In this document: piece by piece, positions 56,114 to 64,000 of the stretch
Position numbering within the stretch: position 1 is the stretch's first letter
How the letters are laid out: each line of letters begins with the position of its first letter
Assembly (NCBI GenBank): GCA_023376005.1
Contig: CM042151.1
Location: 73,092,105 to 73,156,104 of the forward strand
Reading direction: 5' to 3'
DNA length: 64,000 nt
Source of the DNA: Doryteuthis pealeii
Taxonomy: Eukaryota; Mollusca; Cephalopoda; Myopsida; Loliginidae
Made by a program: the position numbers and the translations under genes
The notes under the pieces: model-generated
What the model saw: the letters and a program-made list of their open reading frames with translations, nothing else
Told to the model about the DNA's origin: nothing
Databases searched by the model: none

Positions 56114-56247
56114 TGGATTATTAATTTTCAATTCACCATTCGCCTGGGTAACTTTCTCTGCTGTTTTAGTTTTGCTGGTCATTACGTAAAAAGTGTCTGT
56201 GCCTGTGCTCGGTACATTTAATACCACCTTCCCACCACCACATGTTT
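56114..56247 (-). CDS. ZP-like gene exon 2, first cysteine of the ZP-N part
   Basis: This 134-nt exon has acceptor TTATCACCAG and donor GTGAGTAT. It starts with two bases and ends on a complete codon. It encodes TCGGGKVVLNVPS (Cys 27), then a Thr/Lys-rich stretch and a hydrophilic GELKINNP end. The Cys-Gly-Gly-Gly beginning followed by an alternating hydrophobic strand is as expected for the first strand of a ZP-N fold. Its donor lies about 20 bp from a 240-bp palindromic microsatellite in the following intron. Confidence 0.78.
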
Positions 56248-56417
56248 CTGGTGATAAAATAAAGAATAAATAAAAATGAAAGCAAAAGACAACAAATGAA
56301 AAAGATTTTTTTTAAAAGCATTAAAAAGTATTCATTATCTCCCTTGTAGAGTGGACGTGACCGTTGGACGCTTCGTGAAGAGTCCAGAAATCTATTCTAG
56401 ATCTTTTTTTTGCCTTT

Positions 56418-56828
56418 GTTCTTTGAATAGTAGAAGCATCGTCTCTCGTTTCTGTTAATATTAGCATTGTTCTTTGAATAGTAGAAGCATCGTCTCTCGT
56501 TTCTGTTAATATTACTGCAAATAGTAGAAGCATCGTCTCTCGTTTCTGTTAATATTACTACATGCATCGTTCTTTGAATAGTAGAAGCAGTCTCTCGTTT
56601 CTGTTAATATTACTACATGCATTGTTCTTTGAATAGTAGAAGCATCGTCTCTCGTTTCTGTTAATATTACTACATGCATCGTTCTTTGAATAGTAGAAGC
56701 ATCGTCTCTCGTTTCTGTTAATATTACTACATGCATTGTTCTTTGAATAGTAGAAGCATCGTCTCTCGTTTCTGTTAATATTACTACATGCATTTCTTTG
56801 ATAGTAGAAGCATCGTCTCTCGTTTTCA
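56418..56828. repeat. Minisatellite, about 57-bp unit, eight copies
   Basis: Units contain CTTTGAATAGTAGAAGCATC, GTCTCTCGTTTCTGTTAATA and TTACTACATGCATCGTT. Two early units are shorter, one lacks ATC. Minus-strand ORFs here are artefacts. Confidence 0.85.
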
Positions 56829-57010
56829 ACTCTTTTTTTCATTTTTGTTATACAAATTTTTTTCCTGGAAAAAGTTCACTGAGGGAATTGGAAGAATCCG
56901 CTATTCTCCTTTAAATAATATCTTTTGTAAGATTTTTTTAGTACCCACGAGAGGTCAGTTTTGAAAGTATTGTAGGAATTGGTCGAAAGCCATTTGGTTT
57001 CTGCTATTTT

Positions 57011-57300
57011 TGGTGGGGACAAGGGAGAGCAATCATTTAGGTGCTAGGGCTTGATGTGAACAGCCGATTGATCGGAGAGGAACTCCACGATCGACCGCCT
57101 AGCCTAAGTGAGGGCCAAAGTGTTGCATGTCATAAACTGCTCAGCCACTGGGATTCGTCCTTAAGCATCACGGGTCACCACTCACGGTCAGCATGTGGCC
57201 CTTTTGGGTGAGTTTTACCCCTCTGCAAATTTGCAGTCGGTGTATTCTATAGCCCTCGCCGACGGGTCGATCCTGATCAGTATGAAGATGAAATAAGTCG
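57011..57300. repeat. SINE-like repeat, longer copy of 5445-5660
   Basis: GGTGCTAGGGCTTGATGTGA, CCACTGGGATTCGTCC, GGGTCACCACTCACGGTCAG, and an end GTCGGTGTATTCTATAGCCC then TCGCCGACGGG. Non-coding. The end block is shared with repeat B and with 25.77 kb. Confidence 0.5.
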
Positions 57301-57595
57301 TATTTGCTGGACCTAATATAAAAGAAATCATTTCTGATACGGAATTTCATGGCGTGAAGTAATTATTCCTATTCAGTAATGTTATATCAGAGAGAAGATA
57401 TCTCTTATGATTCACAATGCTTACTCACAAAATACACCTCGCTAGCATAAAACATCAAAACTCAAGTCGGAGGCAACTAGCGGAAGTGAACTCAATGGTA
57501 CCCTATCACGAAGTGACCAATTCGACGCAGTTCTGCGCATAGGCTCGGATTGAGTTACGCTTGAGAGGAAGTCCAAAATAAACAAAAAATAATAT

Positions 57596-58297
57596 TGTAA
57601 GGAATCCGGATTTTCAGCCAATAAAAAACTCTCCCGCTAAAAACCCCAAAAGCATTCTGGAGCCCATCTACCAGCATATAAGCTCGAGTATTTTTGAGAA
57701 TAGGTAGTTGACGGACGGCCTGGAACCGAGAACTTCACCAGGCGGGCAGGATCAAAAGGCCGCTATTTTCCACTACCACGTATTTCCCGCACCTACCCGA
57801 CACTTATTTCAACTCATTACCACGGCCGGCCGATATCCTTACCTTCCCTGACCATCACTATTCCGCTGAGATATTCCTGACTTACGGCCCCTCCTATTTC
57901 CCGCACCAAGTGACCGTATCAACTCAACTTCTACTACCTCACGCCTTGCACCAGGCCAAGAGAGATTACTGACGTATTATCATACGCTACCCACTACAAC
58001 TCACTGAGATATTCCTGACTTATTTCCCGCACCAAGTGACCGTATCCACTTACAACGGTATCCTACCGGCACGAACTCAACCCCCTCGGCCACTACTACC
58101 TTCCCTGACCATCACTATTCCACTGGGCCATTCATGACTTACGACCCCTCGGCCACCCCAGAGAACTACTACCGTTATCTACGGCGACAACAACGACTTA
58201 CACACGTTATTTCAATAAACGATTTTTTATCCAATTAATCTTGTCCATTATTCTTCCTTGCAAACCATACGCTTTTACGGATATCTTACCACCAACA
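57596..58297 (+). repeat. LTR of a Ty3-type retrotransposon
   Basis: TGTAAGGAATCC start, CACCAACA end, 702 bp, with TATA-like CATATAAGCTCG near 57677 and AATAAA at 58214. Much GC-richer than its surroundings. Internal repeats: TTCCCTGACCATCACTATTC twice, CACCAAGTGACCGTATC twice. Followed one base later by a tRNA-Leu primer site, so it is a 5' LTR. The rest of the element is gone. Confidence 0.75.
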
Positions 58298-58298
58298 C

Positions 58299-58311
58299 TG
58301 GTGTCAGAACA
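58299..58311 (+). promoter_or_regulatory. Primer-binding site, tRNA-Leu type
   Basis: TGGTGTCAGAACA complements the 3' end of animal tRNA-Leu (TGGTGTCAGAAGTGGG-type) over its first 11 bases. Confidence 0.7.
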
Positions 58312-58464
58312 GGATAACTAAGATATATCAGTAATAACTAGCATGACCTGTGTATATACCACAGTATGATAATTTAATAATTTCAACGTTTGATATGTCC
58401 ATTAAAGAGCTATTACTAAATAGTTCAATATGTAAAAAGTATAATAACCTTGATTTAACTCTCT

Positions 58465-58660
58465 CTCTCCCCCTCTCTCTCTCCTCTCACTCATTTTTCT
58501 TTCTTTCCTTCTTTTCATCTTTTCATTACGTTCGATTGAAAGAGATTACCGCTATCACTTCCGTGCGCTCATCCCTCTATATATTTCCCGTAATCTCTTT
58601 CTTTCTTTCTTTCTCTCTTTCTTTCTTTTTTTTTGTGTAGCATATCTTTTTTCTTCCATT
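58465..58660. repeat. Pyrimidine-rich (CT)n/(CTTT)n tract
   Basis: Low-complexity sequence; the 96-codon ORF over it is Ser/Phe/Leu-rich low complexity. Confidence 0.8.
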
Positions 58661-58869
58661 TTTTTATGATGAAAACGGAATGGTTTATTATTTAGCTGAA
58701 GTGACAACACTCATAAGAAATAAGAATTCGGTGGATAAGCAACACTAGATAATCAGGATTTACATTTTTTGCATTTCATCTAGGAGTATTTGTACCGCCT
58801 CATTTTTAACCAGAGGTATTGCAGGATGATAACGATTATGTAATTTAGGAACACGACTATTAATATATG

Positions 58870-58872
58870 TAG

Positions 58873-58909
<37 letters not shown>

Positions 58910-58949
58910 GACCATCAGCTAACACTGATGTGAAAACTCAAAAGGAGTA

Positions 58950-58997
<48 letters not shown>

Positions 58998-59170
58998 TTT
59001 GACCGTACAACAAAATGGTATAAGTATGAACCAGAATCTGTTCTTGAGAATGAAACATAACATTTTCTGGGACTTGGAGATAAAGACGGATCGCAGCCAG
59101 AAGACCAGACCTAGCATTGATTAACCAACAAAAAAAAAAAAAAGAAAAAAAAGCTAACTTGTCAACTACA
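58870..59170 (+). pseudogene. R2-group-type LINE: 3' tail of one copy, (AAT)n, then endonuclease fragment of another
   Basis: GACCATCAGCTAACACTGAT with AAAACTCAAAAGGAGTAAAT (58910-58950) matches the 3' end at 27119-27165. After an (AAT)n tract comes TTTTGACCGTACAACAAAAT (58996), matching 26647 on, with YEPESVLENET and LALINQ-like codons in broken frames. The PDLVLI core is degraded. Confidence 0.65.
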
Positions 59171-59204
59171 AGATGATAACAGTTGTACAAATAAGGAACA
59201 TGGG

Positions 59205-59345
59205 TATTATTGTATAGATAGATTTAAATCAAATCTTCATAATTTTTGCTCAAAAAGCAAGATCTGGTGATAGTGAATGTGTACATATATATTTATTTTG
59301 TTGTTAATTGTTTTAATTTCGTAGTTTCCTCCGGACATACATACA
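59205..59345. repeat. Dispersed repeat shared with 51.22-51.35 kb
   Basis: AAATCAAATCTTCATAATTT, TTTTGTTGTTAATTGTTTTA and CCGGACATACATACA against matching phrases at 51220-51345. Confidence 0.5.
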
Positions 59346-59394
59346 TCTGCCCATACATTCACACAACTGCCCTTTTTTATATATATGTATATAT

Positions 59395-59660
59395 TAAACA
59401 TTATAATACTGGTGTTCCTTAACCTTCCAACCGTTATCATCTTGCTCTCGTTAAAAATGAGACCATCCATCAAGATGAAATGCAAAAAATATAAATTCTG
59501 ATTATTTGGTGTCGCTTATCCGCATAATTCTTATTTCTTATGAGTGTCATCATCTCAGCTGAATAATAGAGCATTCAGTTTTTAGCATAAAGAAAGAAAG
59601 GGTATACTACACAAAAGAATATGACAAGAAAGAAAGAAAGAAAGAAAGAAAGTAGGAGAA
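59395..59660. repeat. Dispersed repeat shared with 3.43-3.79 kb
   Basis: Ordered match to 3430-3790 ending in an (AAAG)n tract. Confidence 0.5.
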
Positions 59661-59664
59661 AGAT

Positions 59665-61865
59665 AGACGGGGTGTAACTGCCGCAAAACCGACCAGTTAA
59701 TTATGTCTTACTTTTATATATTTGTTTTTGTTTATAAAAAATTAACTACAACCACAGTATTCAGTTTACGGTAGTTTAATGGGTTTAATACCATTTGGTG
59801 CCGACCACTGGTTTCTGCGGTCTATGAAACCTAACCGGAAAAGGGAAGGGGACAACGGACAAGCCCAGAGCTTTTACGCCACTGGTCGGATAGGCGACAA
59901 CGGTAAGAGCTTTCTATTTCTTTGAGGATTTTCTGTTTCTTTTTAAAAGTATTCGCTGTTATCCGTTATTAAATGTTATTTGTTTTTCCTTGTACAGTTT
60001 CAACGGAGGGATGAGACGTACTTTGCTTTAAATCGACAGGTTGTCAGGATCCTTTTATTTTGAGTGTTAAATGTTAAGACATGCTGAATTCAAACATAAA
60101 AGAACGGACCTTCCATGATACCTTGATGGACTTGTAGTACTCCATGGACCGGCACCGTTCCCGCGGACCAGCTATGGGAAGCACTGCTCTAACGGTCTAT
60201 AACAATAACTATCACCCCCAAAATAGATGTTTGAGACGTGAAACGGGCTCTAATGGCACAACTGAAGATGTCCCGTTTGCATGTCCTTCGAGGGTCAAGT
60301 ATCCTTAATTTGGTATCTATGAGCTCTTAAGGTCGAATATTAAGGAGTCAGTCTGATTATAGTGTTATACAATAGAAATAAATATCTCTCCTGATTCATA
60401 AATTCACTAACTCGATACACCCACTCAACAACAAAACAAATTAAAACACTCCGGAGCAGAATCTAACAAAGATATATTTAGTTGAAGAAATGTAACATCA
60501 ACCGGATGTTGAACCGGCAGTTGCTTCAAATACAATGAACAAAACATGTCTTTGCGCACGAGTCTCTTCGCAAGCTTCCGGGTGAAAAACTCAATTAATA
60601 GGCACTTAAAAAGTCATTTTTTCAACAAATCATAAACTTTCATCGCAAAGCATTTTAAAGCTGATTTCGATCCCAAACACGGCTATAAAACGGTCAACCA
60701 AAAGTCACGAACAGCAGTCGACTTTGGGGCTGATACACAGAAGAGCTTCACGCATCACATTTCGGAAAAGATCAAAGACAGCTGAACATACTGACCCACA
60801 TCGCGTCACCACGCCACATACAACCAAGTCACCCGACCAAGAACAGATTTATACCCACTCGCCTCCCGACACCATGTAACGTAGTGGGTCTTCGTTCTTA
60901 TATATGGGCTCATTTCATCGTGTGTGAAAACGACCCTTAAATTAAGATCCGTGGTAACCTGATCGACCGCAACTCTTGTCAACAATATCTATTATGGCTT
61001 TGATAATCTGTAGTAGTCGTCAATGCAAAGAGAGATAGAAAGATTGTTTATAATAACTGAAATAATTATATTTAGTAAACTTGTGACTCTCTCACCTGTC
61101 AGTTTAGTGTCAAACTTGGGGAGAGGAAAGAAAGAAAGAAAGGCTGCTTTTCTCGGATAGGCTAACAGGTCTACGTCATGCTTGCTTATCCAGGCCCTTT
61201 CTGCCTTCGCTCTCTTTTCTTCGGCGATTCGACCCTTCTTTTATAATTACTGTTGCTCAGCTTATTAATTTCTTACCTCATAATTTCTGTATATCTTAAT
61301 TCCATTGTATATTATATAAGTCCACTGGAATTTTAACCAAACGAAACCTTTCCAATGTTTTTAATTTTCCCGAAAATATTTAACCTCGGCATTTTCTCTG
61401 ATTAGGAATTTCAAACAAACAATTTAAACAAACAATTCACAAAATGCATTCCAGCTAAATTCTCCTTTTAAAAATATTTTTCCAAAATATTTCTTTCTTT
61501 TTTGTCCATAATTTACTTTTACTAAAACTAATTCTTTTGCAGCCCTTAATTATCCAAGCCCCTAATTATGTAACAACAATACTGAGTAAAAAAAAAAAAA
61601 TATAGAAAGACTAGTTTTTTCTAAATCTACCAATTTTTCTTTATTTAAAATAATCGAAACTGAATCCAATTCTCTCGTCCGTTTTCTTTTGCAACCCTAC
61701 GCTTCTTTATAACAGTAGCTTGTTAGGTAAAGTCTACTGATCAAATAATTGACCACTGGGTGTAAAATAACCCGGGTCAATTCAGACGTGTTGAACAAGA
61801 AAATTACGAAAAGAATGAATCCAGTGTTTCGCTAAATACAAAATCCTTCATTTTGGGATTTAGGG
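59665..61865. other. No recognisable gene
   Basis: Mixed-composition intronic DNA. A TTTGGTGCCGACCACTGGT at 59790 could be read as a primer-site-like sequence, but no LTR pair was found. A 19-nt AG...GT-bounded piece near 61095 breaks the ZP reading frame if included. Confidence 0.45.
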
Positions 61866-61869
61866 GCGA

Positions 61870-62168
61870 AGTCATCATCATCATCATCATCATCATCATG
61901 TCCTGTTAGCATTACGGATATTCATGACAATATCCCACCAATCGTCCCTATCATTCATTGCCTCAGACAAGTCCTCTGCGCAGCATCGAGTATCCGTACA
62001 GAGCTAGTCAATGTAAATCTTTGCTGGACTAGCACCCGCCCCCACTAGCGTGTCCGTGTGCTAGCTTCCACGGTAGAACGTCGCTTATGAGTTCATCCTT
62101 GCTTCTCTAACATACCTTGTTCGTCTCACTCGGATAGTTTGTGTGATAGGGGGCAGGTAGCCGTACAG
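61870..62168 (-). pseudogene. LINE 3' end fragment (family A)
   Basis: Minus strand: LYGYLPPITQTIRVRRTRY, SKDELISDVLPWKLAHG-like, then CCAEDLSEAMNDRDDWWDIV, ending in a (ATG)n tail (plus strand (TCA)n at 61872-61899). Frame breaks in the middle. Confidence 0.7.
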
Positions 62169-62260
62169 GTTTTTTTTTCTTGTGGGTTGTTAAAAAAAAA
62201 GAGTCGAAGTAGATAAAACAAATAACTTTGATAACTTTAATATTGATAATTTAAACTCAC

Positions 62261-62333
62261 TTATTGTGATATCTGGCTTTGCCGTAGTTTTCTTGTTCGC
62301 CTTATCGGAATGAGCCACTTCCAACAGTAACAC
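62261..62333 (-). CDS. ZP-like gene, first visible exon (signal-peptide end)
   Basis: This 73-nt exon follows a pyrimidine-rich acceptor (TTCTCTTCAG) and ends at a strong donor (GTGAGTTT). It reads VLLLEVAHSDKANKKTTAKP and then DITI, with one base (A) left over. That base joins the two bases AA of the next exon to make Lys. The hydrophobic start suits the second half of a signal peptide, with cleavage near AHS. An upstream exon ending in phase 0 must supply the start Met; none convincing was seen between 62.4 and 64 kb. Confidence 0.72.
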
Positions 62334-62359
62334 CTGAAGAGAAAAGAATATTGGTTATT

Positions 62360-62802
62360 TCCTAGTTGAGTAACATGAGTGACCCAGAAAAAACAGAACC
62401 CAAATTATTTTTTTTCCGATTAAACTAACCCTAAACCTCAACACTAACCCTAACCCTTGTTGGACTTAAACTACAAAATAATTAAAACTAAAATTAACAG
62501 TTTTATTACAAAATTTGTGGGTTCTGTTTTTTCTGGGTCACCCTGTAATATTATATTACTCAACTAAGGGCGTTAGGGTTAGGGTTTAGGGTTGGGGTTT
62601 AGGGTTAGTTTAATGGGAAAATAAATAATTTCGGTTCACCCTGTAATGTTATGTTACACAACTAGGGGGGTTGGTGTTAGAGTTAGAGTTTAGGGTTAGG
62701 TTTGGGTTTAGGCTTAGTTTAATGGGAAAAAATAATTTGGGTTCTGTTTTTTCTGGGTCACCCTGTAATATCATGTTACTCAACTAGGAAATAAGCAGAA
62801 TA
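62360..62802. mobile_element. TIR element with telomere-like interior
   Basis: Left end TTTCCTAGTTGAGTAACATG, then GACCCAGAAAAAACAGAACC; right end the inverse (GGGTTCTGTTTTTTCTGGGT, then CATGTTACTCAACTAGGAAA). Between them are two more copies of the same end block and stretches such as GTTAGGGTTAGGGTTTAGGG and, on the other side, ACTAACCCTAACCC. The block TTAACAGTTTTATTACAAAA then TTTGTGGGTTCTG also occurs inside the palindrome at 12440. No ORF. Confidence 0.75.
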
Positions 62803-62852
62803 TTTATACATTGAAAACATAAAATTCATCTTTCGTGTTTTTCAATTTTCCT

Positions 62853-62989
62853 ACAATATTTATTTCTTAAACACCGAAACCGTGGTAGAGAGAAAACCTT
62901 TTTATTACAACTATATATATGTATGTGTGCGTGTGTGTATGTATGTGTGTATGTTTCAGTTTTCTATACACACACACACACACACACAC

Positions 62990-63042
<53 letters not shown>

Positions 63043-63098
63043 GTAATAAAAAGGTTTTCTCTTTACCACGGTTTCGGTGTTTAAGAAATAAATATTGT
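62853..63098. mobile_element. Fold-back element with microsatellite loop
   Basis: Left arm ACAATATTTATTTCTTAAAC, ACCGAAACCGTGGTA and TTTTTATTACAACTATATAT is matched inverted by 63032-63098. The loop is (GT)n, (CA)n and (TA)n. Arms about 66 bp, nearly perfect. Confidence 0.8.
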
Positions 63099-63099
63099 G

Positions 63100-64000
63100 G
63101 GTAGCTAATTTTATCTATCTATCCATCTATCTATCTATTATTATACTAAAGCTGAGTGAATCAACCTTTGCCACCTAAAGGCTTTTTTAAAAAATACATT
63201 AATGATATAGAAAATATCTCAAAATATTATCTAATCATAAATCTAATGTTTGAAAAAAATTCCAATTTATTTGATTCTAATTAGTCGTAATTTACAATTA
63301 AGTCAAAAACCGACCAATCTCTGTCTATAAGTATAGCTTATTTCTCCCCCTCTCAAAACATGTAGAATACCTTAGTATGAGAGAGAAAATAGGCAATGGG
63401 ACATGGCTATGACTGCATACTGACTGACTTTGCACCCTCTCTTTCTCTCTATCTATCTCTATCTCTCTATCTCTCTCTATCTCTCTCTTTTATTATTACA
63501 AAGCTATACTTAAAATTTATCGAGGGAAAGAAAACATAAGATACACATTTGATTTCTAAAAAAATGTAAATAAGATTTAAAATTGTTTTCTTGGCTGAAA
63601 AAAAAAAAAATTGATGTGATGTTTTAAAATAGATTTTATAAAATACTTTAATTATTAATTTTTAAAACTTATAGGGTCAATAAATGTGAGTGAAAATTTA
63701 GGAAGAGTTGTTAACACAAACCTAATTTTATGCTTATTTTACCAGCCCCGTAAATATTCTTCATATGAATGCAAGTAATTGTAACACCTCCCTCAAGGCT
63801 GATGAGCACCTTCTGGCACCTTCTGCTGCGCACCTTTCTGCATTTCCTGCAACTTCTAGTTTTTCTAACTTTACTGGCCATGACCGTCTCGTGATCGTCT
63901 GCTTATTTGACACTTACTTAGGACCTCAATTTGTCTGCGTAATGCTGCCTCAGGGCTCATCCAGGGGGTTTACAATCAATTATCAAAGAGCGAATAAGAG
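63100..64000. other. Simple repeats; possible Helitron-like 5' end
   Basis: (CTAT)n at 63115-63140, then TCTATTATTATACTAAAGCT, which resembles the TCTTATTATAATAG start of the Helitron-like copy 1, in plus orientation. No 3' end in the window. A (CT)n tract lies at 63437-63490. No gene or ZP first exon recognised. Confidence 0.35.

Noticed and set aside
61090..61120. 19-nt mini-exon bounded by CCCCAAG and GTGAGAG on the minus strand
   Set aside because: Including it would break the phase match between ZP exons 1 and 2, which already agree without it.
62400..62740. Chromosome-end telomere
   Set aside because: The (TTAGGG)-like stretches are degenerate, short, in both directions and enclosed by terminal inverted repeats.
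63740..63960. Two candidate first exons of the ZP gene (ATGAAGAATATTTACGGGGC before GTAAAAT, and an ATG near 63958 before GTAAGTG)
   Set aside because: Both end in phase 1 and would frameshift the next exon; neither encodes a signal peptide start.

Overview
The window looks like AT-rich, repeat-dominated DNA from an animal, most probably a cephalopod mollusc such as an octopus. The basis is a single-exon nine-finger C2H2 protein, tRNA-derived SINEs, many (TA)n/(CA)n/(GA)n tracts, and LINE, Penelope-like, Ty1/copia, hAT-like and Helitron-like remnants. The species call is inference. There is no sign of prokaryotic organisation, rRNA, CRISPR or a free-standing tRNA gene.

Two host protein genes are visible, both on the minus strand. 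The first is an intact C2H2 zinc-finger ORF of 321 aa at 7939-8904. The second is not apparent from long ORFs. It is a zona-pellucida-like (ZP) membrane protein split into eight small exons over 36 kb (62333 down to 26339). I assembled it by hand: every exon has AG/GT borders, all seven junctions agree in phase, and the joined 879 nt read through to a stop as 292 residues. The visible start is the end of a signal peptide, so the first exon lies outside the window or was not recognised. The protein ends in a short hydrophobic tail that suggests a GPI anchor.

Layout. 0-7 kb: LTR-like repeat, microsatellites, a complete Helitron-like element, a 30-bp minisatellite and an inverted-repeat element. 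7-11.6 kb: LINE fragment, zinc-finger gene, an 85-bp tandem repeat, second Helitron-like copy, tRNA-Lys-type SINE, LINE RT fragment. 11.65-19.53 kb: a block of non-coding terminal-inverted-repeat DNA, namely a giant near-palindrome of about 4.8 kb, a 1.4-kb TIR element and a 1.6-kb hAT-like element, all lying against (TA)n. 19.9-26.3 kb: small fold-back elements and SINE pieces. 26.3-62.3 kb: the ZP gene, whose introns hold an R2-type LINE, a Helitron-like copy carrying a solo copia LTR, two hAT-like copies with perfect 8-bp target duplications, a copia element with both LTRs and a 5-bp target duplication, Penelope-like remnants, SINEs, a 1.4-kb minisatellite and a Ty3-type LTR with a tRNA-Leu primer site. 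62.3-64 kb: more fold-back elements and simple repeats.

The genes do not form a pathway. The main biological content is the ZP gene and the layered history of insertions inside it. All long ORFs in the microsatellite and minisatellite tracts are artefacts of repeat periodicity.
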